Part shown: positions 17,932 to 26,512 of the stretch, in pieces | How the letters are laid out: the number at the start of each line of letters is the position of its first letter | How positions within the stretch are numbered: the first letter of the stretch is position 1 | Assembly: GCF_030316765.1 (NCBI RefSeq) | Contig: NZ_JASZYT010000007.1 | Location: forward strand, 310,001-374,000 | Source: Variovorax saccharolyticus | GTDB lineage: Bacteria > Pseudomonadota > Gammaproteobacteria > Burkholderiales > Burkholderiaceae_C | Length of the DNA stretch: 64,000 nt | Reading direction: 5' to 3' | The notes under the pieces: model-generated | Seen by the model: only the letters and a program-made list of their open reading frames with translations | What the model was told of the DNA's origin: nothing | Database searches by the model: none | Program-made: the position numbers and the translations under genes

Positions 17932-17952
17932 TTGATTGCTTTAGTCAATCAA
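17932..17952. promoter_or_regulatory. Inverted repeat operator at the MarR-GNAT start
   Basis: TTGATTG and CAATCAA are perfect inverted repeats separated by seven bases, ending four bases before the first possible ATG (17957). AT-rich dyads of this size are typical MarR-family operators, so autorepression by the adjacent MarR domain is likely. Confidence 0.55.
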
Positions 17953-17956
17953 TTAC

Positions 17957-19006
17957 ATGACAATGGCAATCATGTCCAGCATTCCCACCCCTTCTACGGA
18001 AGTTGCAGAGGTCAAGGCGATCCGCCGTTTCAACCGCTTCTACACGCGCCGCATCGGCGTTCTCGATCCCTACCTCGACAGCGACATGTCGCTGACCGAC
18101 GTGCGGGTGCTCTACGAACTGGCGCATCGGGCGGAAGCGGTGGCCAGCGAGATCGGCCGGGACCTGCACCTCGACGGCGGCTACCTGAGCCGGATCCTGC
18201 GCCGCTTCGAATCCCTGGGCTGGCTGCGCCGCCAGCCCCATCCGCGCGATGCCAGGCAGAGCCTGCTGGCGTTGACCGAAGCCGGCCACGCGGCTTTCGC
18301 GCCACTGCAGCAGAAGTCGCGCGACGAGGCGCTCGCGCTGCTGGCACCGCTGGCGCCGGCCGAGCGGCGCCGGCTGATCGAGGCGATGGACACGCTGCAG
18401 GACCTTCTGGAGCCGGGAACGCGGCCGCCGGCCCGCACGCAGGCGGCGGTGCTGCGCGACCCGGCGCCCGGCGACATCGGCTGGGTGGTGCAGCAGCACG
18501 GCGAGATCTACGCCCGCGAATACGGCTGGAACAGCGAGTTCGAGGCGCTGGTGGCCGACATCGCGGGCCAGTTCCTGCGCAAGTTCCAGCCCGCCTGGGA
18601 GCGCTGCTGGATCGCCGAGCTGAACGGCGAGCGCGTGGGCGCGGTGTTCGTGGTGCGCAAGTCCCCCACCACCGCGCAGCTGCGCATGCTGATCCTGAGT
18701 CCGAAGGCCCGCGGGCTCGGCCTCGGCGCGCGGCTCACCGACGAGTGCATCGCCTTCGCCCGCGCCAAGGGCTACCGGAAGATGGTGCTCTGGACCAACA
18801 GCTGCCTGGCGGCCGCGCGCGGCATCTATGCGGCGCGCGGCTTCAAGCTCGTCAAGTCCGAGCCCTACGAGGGCTTCGGCCAGCAGCTCGTCGGCGAGAC
18901 CTGGGAGCTCAAGCTCCCCCATCTTCCGCCTGAAGGCCCAGGCCGGCGCCGGGCCGCCCCAAGGCGGCCTGCGGCCCCCTCGGGGGGCAGCGACCACACG
19001 CAGTGA
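17957..19006 (+). CDS. MarR-type HTH fused to GNAT N-acetyltransferase
   Basis: 349 residues. Residues about 20-150 are a MarR winged helix (TDVRVLYELAHR, DGGYLSRILRRFESLGWLRR). Residues about 165-325 are a GNAT domain, with the acetyl-CoA loop in LSPKARGLGLGARLTDE and a terminal TNSCLAAARGIYAARGF block. Such fusions are known, with the acetylated partner mostly unknown. Starts at 17957, 17963 and 17972 are all in frame and none has a good ribosome site; the inverted repeat just upstream favours the later ones. The last 20 or so codons (arginine/proline-rich) run into GC-rich dyad DNA and look non-native. Confidence 0.85.
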   Translation: MTMAIMSSIPTPSTEVAEVKAIRRFNRFYTRRIGVLDPYLDSDMSLTDVRVLYELAHRAEAVASEIGRDLHLDGGYLSRILRRFESLGWLRRQPHPRDARQSLLALTEAGHAAFAPLQQKSRDEALALLAPLAPAERRRLIEAMDTLQDLLEPGTRPPARTQAAVLRDPAPGDIGWVVQQHGEIYAREYGWNSEFEALVADIAGQFLRKFQPAWERCWIAELNGERVGAVFVVRKSPTTAQLRMLILSPKARGLGLGARLTDECIAFARAKGYRKMVLWTNSCLAAARGIYAARGFKLVKSEPYEGFGQQLVGETWELKLPHLPPEGPGRRRAAPRRPAAPSGGSDHTQ

Positions 19007-19020
19007 GGGAGCGTGGGGGC
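18951..19020 (+). repeat. GC-rich dyad element resembling a dispersed Comamonadaceae intergenic repeat
   Basis: It contains two adjacent hairpins, GGCCGCC-N4-GGCGGCC (18952-18969) and CCCCC-TC-GGGGG, followed by a conserved-looking tail ending GCGTGGGGGC. I recall similar strings downstream of many genes in this family, but only one copy is in the window. It overlaps the 3' end of the MarR-GNAT gene and may act as its terminator. Confidence 0.4.
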
Positions 19021-19025
19021 TCCAA

Positions 19026-20006
19026 TCAATCAGCAGAGATCTTGCGCTCGCGCACGATGCCGCCCCACTTGGCATCCTCCTTGCGCATGAACGCCGTGAG
19101 TTCGGCCCGCGTGGTGGGCTGCGGCGTCAGGCCGTGCTTGTCCAGCGCCTCCTTGACGCCCGGGTCGTTCAGCACCTTGACGATCTCCAGGTTCCAGCGA
19201 TCGAGGATCGGCGCCGGCGTCTTCCCGGGCGCGACGAAGGCATACCAGTTGAGCGCCTCGAAGCCGGGATAGCCCGACTCGGCCACCGTCGGGATGCCCG
19301 GCATGTAGGCCGGCCGCGTCGATCCGGTGGTGGCGAGCGGGACCAGCCTGCCGGCTTCCACCTGCGGCAGCGCCGTCGGCGGCGCCGAGAAGTACGAGGC
19401 CACCCTTTCGCCGATCAGGTCCTGCATGGCCGGTGCGCCGCCCTTGTACGGCACGTGGACCATGTCGATGCCGGCGCGCTGGTTGAACAATTCGCCCGCC
19501 AGGTGCGAGGCCGAGCCGGCACCGGTGGAGGCGAAATCCACGCCGCCGGGCCGGGTCTTCGCGAGCGCCACGAACTCGGCCAGGGTCTTCACGCCAAGGC
19601 CCTTGTGGACCACCAGCACGTTCGGAAAGTTGACGCCGCCCGACACCGCCGCCAGGTCCTTGAACGGGTCGTAGCGCAGCTTCATCACGTGCGGCGCGAT
19701 GGTCAGCGGCCCGATCGAGCCGAACAGCAGCATCGTGCCGTCGGCCGGCCCGCCGGCCACCAGCTGATGGGCGATGTTGCCGCCGGCTCCGGCCTTGTTG
19801 TCGATCACCACGCTCTGGCTGACGTTCTCGCCCAGCTTCTTGGCGATCAGTCGCGCCGCCGCATCGGCCGCACCGCCGGGCGCGAAGCCCACCACCAGCG
19901 TCACCGGCTTGGCCGGCGGAAAGTCCTGGGCCTGGCCGATCGCGGCCAGCAGCAGGGTGGATGCGGCCAGCGCAGCGGTGCGCAGCAGCAGTCGTCTCTT
20001 GTTCAT
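19026..20006 (-). CDS. Tripartite tricarboxylate transporter substrate-binding protein (Bug family)
   Basis: 326 residues with a Sec signal (RRLLLRTAALAASTLLLAA, cleavage near GQAQ). The mature start PPAKPVTLVVGFAPGGAAD and NKAGAGGNIAHQ are the usual Bug ligand-site blocks. It is the last gene of the tricarballylate-type minus-strand run, 23 bases after the hydroxyacid dehydrogenase gene. It differs in sequence from the other Bug protein of this locus (21042-22064), so the two may bind different carboxylates. No TctAB permease is encoded nearby. Confidence 0.92.
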   Translation of the reverse strand: MNKRRLLLRTAALAASTLLLAAIGQAQDFPPAKPVTLVVGFAPGGAADAAARLIAKKLGENVSQSVVIDNKAGAGGNIAHQLVAGGPADGTMLLFGSIGPLTIAPHVMKLRYDPFKDLAAVSGGVNFPNVLVVHKGLGVKTLAEFVALAKTRPGGVDFASTGAGSASHLAGELFNQRAGIDMVHVPYKGGAPAMQDLIGERVASYFSAPPTALPQVEAGRLVPLATTGSTRPAYMPGIPTVAESGYPGFEALNWYAFVAPGKTPAPILDRWNLEIVKVLNDPGVKEALDKHGLTPQPTTRAELTAFMRKEDAKWGGIVRERKISAD

Positions 20007-20029
20007 CGAGGGTCTCCTTTATCTCTGTC

Positions 20030-21013
20030 TCATGGAACCTGGTTGCGCAGCGACCCGCCGGCCAGCCAGTGCCCGAGGTTGTCGATGAAGAGCGCTGTCA
20101 CGCGCGCCTCGTTGCCGTCCGAGAACCCCGCGCTGTGGGGCGTCGCGATCACGTTGTCGAGCCGCCAGAGCGGCGAGTCGGGCGGCAGCGGCTCCTGCGC
20201 GAAGACGTCGAGGAAGGCGCCGCCCAGCCTGCCGCCGGCCAGCGCCTCGACCAGCGCCGGCTCGTCGAGCAGTTCGCCCCGCGCCACGTTGACCAGGTGG
20301 GCGCCGGGCGGCAGCAGCGCCAGCGCCTCGGCATCGATCAGCCCGCGCGTGCGCTGCGTCAGCGGACAGGCCAGCAGCACCCAGTCGGCCTGCGGCAGCA
20401 CGCGGCGGATGTCTTCGAAGGCCAGGGTCTGCACATCCGCCGCGGCGGCGGCGGCGCTGCTGCGAACCACGACGATGCGCAGGCCCAGCAGTTGCAGCGA
20501 GGCCCCCAGCTGGCGGCCGATCGGGCCCCAGCCGACGATCACCGCGGTCTGGCCCGCCAGGTCGCGCGGCAGGCCGCTGCCGATCAGCGGCGCCCAGCTG
20601 CCGGCGCGCTGGGCCCGCATGAGCTGCGGAAAGCGCCGGGCCAGCGCCAGCAGGCCGGCCAGCGCGGTCTGCGCCACCACGGCGGCATTGGCGCCCGACG
20701 AGCTGCTGATGGCGACGCCGCGGGCACGCAGCTCCACATAGACGGGCCGGTCGGCGCCGGCCGAATGCACATGCACCCAGCGCAGGCTGCGCGCCCCGCG
20801 CATCGCGTCGTGGAAGGCCTGGGTGGCCGGCAGCACGGCATGCTTGGTCGACAGGCCGGTGACATCGCGCGACACGAAGGCGATGTCGGCATCCACACCC
20901 GGCGCCGGGGCGACGAAGCGGTGGCCGCGCGATCCCACCGTCTCGGCGATCGCGGCGCCCGCCGCTCGCCGGGCGGCCTCCGACAGCAGGATGCGCAGCG
21001 GCGCCTGGCTCAC
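20030..21013 (-). CDS. D-isomer-specific 2-hydroxyacid dehydrogenase
   Basis: 327 residues starting at a GTG with GGGAGG upstream. The NAD-binding motif is GWGPIGRQLG, and the catalytic triad of this family is visible as Arg in VNVARGELL, Glu in FAQEPLP and His in TPHSAG. Such enzymes interconvert 2-oxoacids and D-2-hydroxyacids, glyoxylate/hydroxypyruvate reductase being the nearest functional class. It lies between two Bug genes in a locus with TcuA, TcuB and a class II aldolase, so it probably acts on a fragment of the imported carboxylate. The substrate is not determinable by eye. Confidence 0.88.
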   Translation of the reverse strand: MSQAPLRILLSEAARRAAGAAIAETVGSRGHRFVAPAPGVDADIAFVSRDVTGLSTKHAVLPATQAFHDAMRGARSLRWVHVHSAGADRPVYVELRARGVAISSSSGANAAVVAQTALAGLLALARRFPQLMRAQRAGSWAPLIGSGLPRDLAGQTAVIVGWGPIGRQLGASLQLLGLRIVVVRSSAAAAAADVQTLAFEDIRRVLPQADWVLLACPLTQRTRGLIDAEALALLPPGAHLVNVARGELLDEPALVEALAGGRLGGAFLDVFAQEPLPPDSPLWRLDNVIATPHSAGFSDGNEARVTALFIDNLGHWLAGGSLRNQVP

Positions 21014-21041
21014 CGGACAGCCTCCCGGCTGCGCACGGCGC

Positions 21042-22064
21042 TCATTCCGGCGTCGCGCCGGAGTCGCGCACGATGATCTTCCACTTCTCGTACTCGCGCT
21101 GCGTGAACTGGCCGAACTGGGCCGGCGAGCCGCCGACCGGATCGGCGCCCTCGCGGATCATCTGCTCCTCCAGCGAGGGCAGGATGTCGTTGACCGTCCT
21201 GTTGATCAGCGCGACCACCGGCTCCGGCGTGCCCTTGGGCGCGAAGAAGCCGAACCACGAGCCGGCGGCGAATCCCGGGAAGCCCTTTTCGGCCACCGTC
21301 GGGACGCCCGGCAGCGAGCGCGACGGCTTGTCGCTCGACACCGCCAGCGCGCGCAGCTTGCCGGCGCGGATGTGCGGGATCACCGAGGGGATGGTGGCGA
21401 ACATGAACTGCAGCCGACCCGACAGCAGATCATTGAGTGCGTTGGCGCCCTTGTAGGGCACATGCGTGGTCTCGGTGCCGATGCGCTTGCTGAGCATGTA
21501 GCTCGACAGGTGCGACGAGGTGCCGGTGCCGGTGGAGCCGTAATTGAGCACGCCGGGATTGGCTTTGGCGTAGGCGACGAACTCCTCGAAGCTGTTCGCG
21601 GGAACCGAGGGGTGGACGACCAGCACGTTCGGCACGTCGGCGATCTGCACGATCGGCACCAGGTCCTTCAGCGGGTCGTAGGACAGGTTCTTGTAGAGCG
21701 TCTGGTTGACCGCGATCGGCCCCACCGAATTGACGATCAGCGTGTAGCCGTCGGGCGCCGATCGCACCACCGACTCGGTGCCGATGTTGCCGCCGGCGCC
21801 CGGCTTGTTGTCGATCACGAAAGACTGCTTGAGCTGCTCGCCGAGCTTCTGCGCCACCGAGCGGGCCAGGATGTCGGTGGTGCCGCCGGCCGAGAAGGCG
21901 ATCACGATGCGCACCGGCTTGGCGGGGTAGGCCTGCGCGAACGCGGGCGGGGCGATCATGGAGGCGCCCAGCGCGACCAGGGCCAGCGTCGCCCCTCGCC
22001 GGTTCGGCTGCCGCGCGAAGGGGCTCGCGGCCGTGCAAGCGCCGCCAGAATGTGCATGGCTCAT
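21042..22064 (-). CDS. Tripartite tricarboxylate transporter substrate-binding protein (Bug family)
   Basis: 340 residues with an unusual 20-residue hydrophilic N-terminus before a signal containing NRRGATLALVALGAS, cleaved near PAFAQ. The mature part has YPAKPVRIVIAFSAGGTTD and NKPGAGGNIGTE, standard for Bug periplasmic receptors. It sits between the class II aldolase and hydroxyacid dehydrogenase genes, in the same direction, with 28-30-base gaps. It is probably the receptor for the carboxylate used by TcuA and TcuB, in place of the TcuC permease known in Salmonella. Confidence 0.92.
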   Translation of the reverse strand: MSHAHSGGACTAASPFARQPNRRGATLALVALGASMIAPPAFAQAYPAKPVRIVIAFSAGGTTDILARSVAQKLGEQLKQSFVIDNKPGAGGNIGTESVVRSAPDGYTLIVNSVGPIAVNQTLYKNLSYDPLKDLVPIVQIADVPNVLVVHPSVPANSFEEFVAYAKANPGVLNYGSTGTGTSSHLSSYMLSKRIGTETTHVPYKGANALNDLLSGRLQFMFATIPSVIPHIRAGKLRALAVSSDKPSRSLPGVPTVAEKGFPGFAAGSWFGFFAPKGTPEPVVALINRTVNDILPSLEEQMIREGADPVGGSPAQFGQFTQREYEKWKIIVRDSGATPE

Positions 22065-22094
22065 GTCTTGTCTCTCGTTCTTGTGGTGGGTGAA

Positions 22095-22883
22095 TCAGTC
22101 GCGGTAGCCCGGGTCCATCCGGTCGAGCTTTCGCAGCAGCGCCGGCCACTCCATGACGCCGTAGGGGCGGCGGGTGCCGGGCTGGTAGTTTTTCCAGGTC
22201 GCCTCGAGCACAGCCGGCGGCACCGCTTGCAGCGGGCTGTTGCAGGCCATCGCGGCCAGCTGCGAACGACAGGCCAGCTCCAGCCGGTGCATCCAGTTGA
22301 AGGCCTCGCCCACCGTGTTGCCGACCACCAGCGCTCCGTGGTTGCGCAGGATCAGCGCTTCGGACTGGCCGAGATCGGCCACCAGCGAAGCCTGCTCCGC
22401 GGTGTCGAGCACGACGCCCTCGTACGCGTGATAGCCGACCTTGAGGAAGCGCATGGCCGTTTGCGTGAGCGGCAGCAGCCCGCACTCGAGCGACGACACG
22501 GCCATCGAGGCCCAGCTGTGGGTGTGGATCACGCAGGCGACCTCCGGCCGCGCCGCATGCACCGCGCTGTGGATCACGTAGCCCGCCTTGTTGATGCCGT
22601 AGCCCAGGTCGCCGAAGTCCGGCTTCGACAGCACGTTGCCGTCGTGGTCGACCTTGACCAGGCTGGAGGCGGTGATCTCCTCGTACATCATCCCGTAGGC
22701 ATTGATCAGGAAGGCACCGTCTTCGCCCGGCACCCGCGCCGAGATGTGGTTGGCGATCATGTCGGCCATGCCGTAGAACTCGACCAGCCGGTAACAGGCG
22801 GCCAGGTCGACACGGGCCTGCCATTCGGCCGGCGTGCACTGGTGCTTCATCGAGGGAATGGCGAGCGTGCCGGGGGTCGTCAT
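22095..22883 (-). CDS. Class II aldolase/adducin family protein
   Basis: 262 residues from the ATG at 22883, which has AGGAG seven bases upstream; the reading frame is open to 22931. The zinc site of class II aldolases is visible in HTHSWASMAVS and in ILRNHGALVVG, and the substrate loop in ISARVPGEDGAFLINAYGMMYEE. Family members split or epimerise phosphorylated or free hydroxyacids and sugars. Here the gene follows tcuB and precedes a Bug gene, so it may cleave an intermediate of the locus. Exact chemistry is unknown; decarboxylase-type members also exist. Confidence 0.88.
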   Translation of the reverse strand: MTTPGTLAIPSMKHQCTPAEWQARVDLAACYRLVEFYGMADMIANHISARVPGEDGAFLINAYGMMYEEITASSLVKVDHDGNVLSKPDFGDLGYGINKAGYVIHSAVHAARPEVACVIHTHSWASMAVSSLECGLLPLTQTAMRFLKVGYHAYEGVVLDTAEQASLVADLGQSEALILRNHGALVVGNTVGEAFNWMHRLELACRSQLAAMACNSPLQAVPPAVLEATWKNYQPGTRRPYGVMEWPALLRKLDRMDPGYRD

Positions 22884-22917
22884 GCGCTTCTCCTGGGGAT
22901 GGATCGTGGTGGTCGAT

Positions 22918-24105
22918 TCAGTCGTCGGCACCGAGGCCGATCGGATTCGGCTCGCGCTTCTCGACCGCGTGCCGCAGCAGCGCCGCAGTGCGGAAGATGC
23001 CGTGCGCGAACTTGCCGTAGGGCAAGGTGGCGAAGAGCGCCATCACCGCGCCGAGGTGCAGGCACAGCAGCAACGCCAGCGCCGGCGTGCCGCGCCCGAG
23101 CCACAGCGCGAGGCCGCTCGCACTGGTGAGGAACAGCAAGGCGATGAAGCCCAGGTCCATCGGCTTCTGCGCCGCATCGCCATGCAGCGGATGGCGCCGC
23201 CGGTTGAGCCGCCAGAGGCCGGCCGTGCCGATCATGAGGCTGACACCGCCCACCGCCCCCAGCAGCTTCGGCAGGCTCGGGAACTCGTAGGGCGCCTGCC
23301 AGCCGAGCAGGTAGTGGTAGAGCGTCGCCACGCTGGTGGCCGCGAAGCACAGCAGGAAGCCGTAGAAGGTGAAGTGGTGGAAGCGCCGGCGCGATTGCGT
23401 CCAGGCATCGTCTTCGTTGGGACAGCCCTCGCCATGGCCGCCGTCCAGGTACTTCAGGCGCAGCACGGCATCGGCCGCTTCGGCCGCGGCCGGCGCCCGC
23501 AGCGGGGCGCCGCTGGTCACCGGCGTGATCTCGCGCCAGAAGCGCGTCACGCCCATGCCGAGCGCGAACACCACGAAGCCGAACACCGGCGCGAACAGGC
23601 CGACCAGCAGGTTGTGCGGGAACAGGCTGTAGAAGTTGCCCCCCAGCGCCCCGCCCCACAGCGAGCCCTTGAGCACCACCGCGAGCAGCAGGAACAGCGC
23701 CAGCCCGGCCGCGAGCGCGAGCGACAGCGTCAATCCGTTGCGCTGATAGAGGCGGCCCAGCGCCGGCGGCCAGGCGTAGTCGGCATAGGTCCGGCCGCGC
23801 ACCTCGGCCATCGCTTTCGGCACGTTGACCGCGAACTCGTGCGGCGGCGCGTACTGGCAGGCATGCAGGCAGGCGCCGCAGTTGTGGCACAGGTTGGCCA
23901 GGAAGTGGATGTCGGCGCGGCCGAACTCGAGCCGCCGCGTCATCGCCGGGAACACGGCGCAGAAGCCCTCGCAGTAGCGGCAGGCATTGCAGATCTGCAT
24001 CTGGCGGCCGACCTCGGTCTCGCGCTCGCCGAGGATCGGGATCACGCGCTGCCCGCCGGTCGCGAGCGACACCGCCTCGCGCGTCAGGGCCTCAAGCTGC
24101 TGCAT
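22918..24105 (-). CDS. tcuB: Tricarballylate utilization Fe-S membrane protein TcuB
   Basis: 395 residues. The N-terminal part binds Fe-S clusters (CNACRYCEGFC near 39-49 and CHNCGACLHAC near 73-83). The rest has about six membrane helices containing histidines for likely heme or quinone contacts (FHHFTFYGFLLCF, LHLGAVMALF). In Salmonella, TcuB re-oxidises the FAD of TcuA and passes electrons to the quinone pool. Its start overlaps the end of tcuA by 14 bases, with a GGGAG site inside tcuA, so translation is coupled. Confidence 0.92.
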   Translation of the reverse strand: MQQLEALTREAVSLATGGQRVIPILGERETEVGRQMQICNACRYCEGFCAVFPAMTRRLEFGRADIHFLANLCHNCGACLHACQYAPPHEFAVNVPKAMAEVRGRTYADYAWPPALGRLYQRNGLTLSLALAAGLALFLLLAVVLKGSLWGGALGGNFYSLFPHNLLVGLFAPVFGFVVFALGMGVTRFWREITPVTSGAPLRAPAAAEAADAVLRLKYLDGGHGEGCPNEDDAWTQSRRRFHHFTFYGFLLCFAATSVATLYHYLLGWQAPYEFPSLPKLLGAVGGVSLMIGTAGLWRLNRRRHPLHGDAAQKPMDLGFIALLFLTSASGLALWLGRGTPALALLLCLHLGAVMALFATLPYGKFAHGIFRTAALLRHAVEKREPNPIGLGADD

Positions 24106-25498
24106 GCGCGTGCTCCCTGCTTGCGGCCCTGGCGGCCTGGGTGCCCGCGATGCGGCCGAAGGCGGTTCCGATCGCCATGCCGACGCCCGCCGTGTAGCCC
24201 TTGCCGAGCACGTTGCCCGCCATCATCTCGCCGGCGACGAACAGGTTCGGGCTCGGCCGGCCGCCGAAGTGCACGGCCGACTCGTCGTTGACCCTCAGGC
24301 CCAGGTAGGTGAAGGTGACTCCGGGCCGTAGCGCATAGCCGTAGTACGGCGGCGTGTCGATCGGCCGCGCCCAGTGCGTCTTGGCGGGAGCCAGTCCTTC
24401 GGTGTGGCAATCGTCGAGCGTCGTGTGATCGAAGCTGCCGACCCGGCAAGCCGCGTTGTACGCGTTCAAGGTGCCGACGAAGCTGCCTTCGGGCAAGCCC
24501 AGCTTGCGCGCCAGCTCGGGCAGCGTGTCGGCCACGGTGCCCGGGAACACCGGCGGCATGAAGCGTCCGATCGCCTTGCGGTCGATGATCGAGTAGCCGA
24601 TCTGGCCCGGCTGCTGGGCCACCAGCCGGCCCCAGATCGCATAGCGCTTGGGCCAGAAGTCCTCGCCCTCGTCATAGAAGCGCTGCCCTTCGCGGTTGAC
24701 CACCACGCCGAGCGACACGCAGTCGATGCGGGTGCAGATGCCGCCGTCGTACAGCGGCGCCCGGGCATCGATCGCCACCATGTGGGCCTGCGTCGGATCG
24801 CCGATCGAATCGGCGCCGGCGTCGATCAGCGCCTTGAGCAGCACGCCCTGGTTGAAGCGGGTGCCGCGGATCAGGAAGTTCTCCGCCGGACGCTCGCCAC
24901 GCTCGTTCTCGCCCCAGGCCTCGATGAGCCAGTCGCGGTTCGACTCGAAGCCGCCGGCCGCGAGCACGCAGCTGCGGGCCTCGATGCGCTCCCCGCCCTC
25001 GGTGAGCGCCGCCACGAAGCGATCGCCGTCGAGTTCGACCGAGACGATCGGCGTGTCGTAGCGCACCGCGACGCCGAGCCGCTCGGCGCTGCGGTAATAG
25101 GCGTTCACGAGCGCCTTGCCGCCCCCCATGAAGAAGGCGTTGGTGCGTGCCACGTGCAGCGCGCCCGACAGCGGGGGCTGGAAGTGCACGCCGTGGCTGC
25201 GCATCCAGTCGCGGCAGCTCGAGGAGGCGCGGATCGCGATGCGCGCCAGGTGCTCGTCGGTCAGGCCGCCGGTCACCTTCAGCAGGTCCTGCCAGTACTC
25301 CTCTTCGGGATAGGCCTCGACCAGCACGTCCTGCGGCGCGTCGTGCATGCAGCGCAGGTTGCGCGTGTGCTGGGAGTTGCCGCCGCGCCATTCGCGCGGC
25401 GAGGCTTCGACCAGCAGCACGCGGGCGCCGGCCTCGCGCGCCATCAGCGCAGCGCACAGCGCGGCATTGCCGCCGCCGACGACCAGCACATCGATCAT
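24092..25498 (-). CDS. tcuA: FAD-dependent tricarballylate dehydrogenase TcuA
   Basis: 468 residues. The N-terminal FAD motif VVGGGNAALCAAL is followed by the fumarate-reductase-like catalytic domain, with RGTRFNQG, the C-terminal TYLGLRVNDESAV and the FAD-contact block GNVLGKGYTAGVGMAIG. In Salmonella TcuA oxidises tricarballylate to cis-aconitate. The adjacent tcuB, overlapping by 14 bases, strengthens the call. An AGGAG site precedes the ATG. The true substrate in this organism may be another tricarboxylate, since the rest of the locus differs from tcuRABC. Confidence 0.92.
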   Translation of the reverse strand: MIDVLVVGGGNAALCAALMAREAGARVLLVEASPREWRGGNSQHTRNLRCMHDAPQDVLVEAYPEEEYWQDLLKVTGGLTDEHLARIAIRASSSCRDWMRSHGVHFQPPLSGALHVARTNAFFMGGGKALVNAYYRSAERLGVAVRYDTPIVSVELDGDRFVAALTEGGERIEARSCVLAAGGFESNRDWLIEAWGENERGERPAENFLIRGTRFNQGVLLKALIDAGADSIGDPTQAHMVAIDARAPLYDGGICTRIDCVSLGVVVNREGQRFYDEGEDFWPKRYAIWGRLVAQQPGQIGYSIIDRKAIGRFMPPVFPGTVADTLPELARKLGLPEGSFVGTLNAYNAACRVGSFDHTTLDDCHTEGLAPAKTHWARPIDTPPYYGYALRPGVTFTYLGLRVNDESAVHFGGRPSPNLFVAGEMMAGNVLGKGYTAGVGMAIGTAFGRIAGTQAARAASREHAHAAA

Positions 25499-25578
25499 TT
25501 GCGTTGTCTCCTATCGTGGTGGGCACGACTGTAGGCAACGGGGGCTCCGAGCGACAGTCCGCCCGCGGCAAGGGGTCT

Positions 25579-26505
25579 TCAGTTTTCGTGAAGGGTGGCG
25601 CCGGCCCAGCGGCCTTCGCGCACCAGCCGGCGCGCGACATCGGACAACACCACGCGGGCCGCCAGCGCCGCCGGCGACAGCTCGTCGTCCGACAGGCTGG
25701 CCAGCAGGTTGAGCCGCCCGACCTGGGCATCGGCGATGCGCACCTGCACCAGACGGTCGTCACCGAGGCGCGCGGTGGCCGCGCCGGGCTGGATGGTGGC
25801 CCCCAGGCCGGCCCGCACCGCATCCATCAGCAGCGCCAGGCCATCGATCTCGGTCACCACGCGCGGCGCCACCCGGGCCCGCGCGAAGGCCGCGGCCAGC
25901 GTGGCGCGCAGTCCGTGCGAGGCGCTCGGAAGGATCAAGGGCAGCGCGCCCAGCCGGGCGATGCGAACCTGCGGCCCCTTCGGCAGGCCGGGCAGGTCGG
26001 CCCTGGCGATCACGAACAGCTTCTCGTCCAGCAGCGGCAGCACGCTCCAGCGCCGTGCGGTGTCGGTCTGGAACAGCACCGCGAGGTCGAGCTGGCGCGC
26101 CCCGAGCATCACCCCCAGATGGCCCGACAGCGCCTCCACCAGATGCAGCCGGACTTCGGGGTAGCGCTCGGCCATGGCCTGCATCAGCGGCACGCCGAGC
26201 ACCGACGAGGTGGTCGGCGGCAGCCCGATGCTGACGTGGCCCGCGAGCCGCGCCTGCTGGGCCGCCCGCACCGCCTCGTCGGCGTGGCGCAAGGTGAGCT
26301 GGGCCTGCTGCAGGAAGGCCAGGCCGGCATCGGTCGGCGTCACGCCGGTCGAGCTGCGCTGCAGCAGGCGCGTGCTCAGTTCGCTTTCGAGCCGGCTGAT
26401 CTGCTGGCTCAAGGCCGAGGTCGCCAGCTGCAGTTCGAGCGCCGCGCGCCCCATGCTGCGCAGCTCGCAGGTCTTGACGAAATAGCGCAGCTGCCGCAGT
26501 TCCAT
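25579..26505 (-). CDS. LysR-family regulator, TcuR-like
   Basis: 308 residues. The winged helix lies at about residues 1-60 (LRQLRYFVKTCELRSMGRAA, LATSALSQQISRLE), followed by an effector-binding domain. It lies directly upstream of tcuA on the same strand, 80 bases away, which is unlike the divergent arrangement usual for LysR genes. The nearest functional analogue is TcuR, activator of tricarballylate use. It follows a ModA-like lipoprotein gene by only seven bases, so the two are probably co-transcribed. Confidence 0.88.
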   Translation of the reverse strand: MELRQLRYFVKTCELRSMGRAALELQLATSALSQQISRLESELSTRLLQRSSTGVTPTDAGLAFLQQAQLTLRHADEAVRAAQQARLAGHVSIGLPPTTSSVLGVPLMQAMAERYPEVRLHLVEALSGHLGVMLGARQLDLAVLFQTDTARRWSVLPLLDEKLFVIARADLPGLPKGPQVRIARLGALPLILPSASHGLRATLAAAFARARVAPRVVTEIDGLALLMDAVRAGLGATIQPGAATARLGDDRLVQVRIADAQVGRLNLLASLSDDELSPAALAARVVLSDVARRLVREGRWAGATLHEN

Positions 26506-26512
26506 CGCGGCT

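Noticed and set aside
20823..23129. A 768-codon plus-strand frame across the Bug and aldolase genes
   Set aside because: It is antisense to four well-supported genes and has shadow-frame composition.
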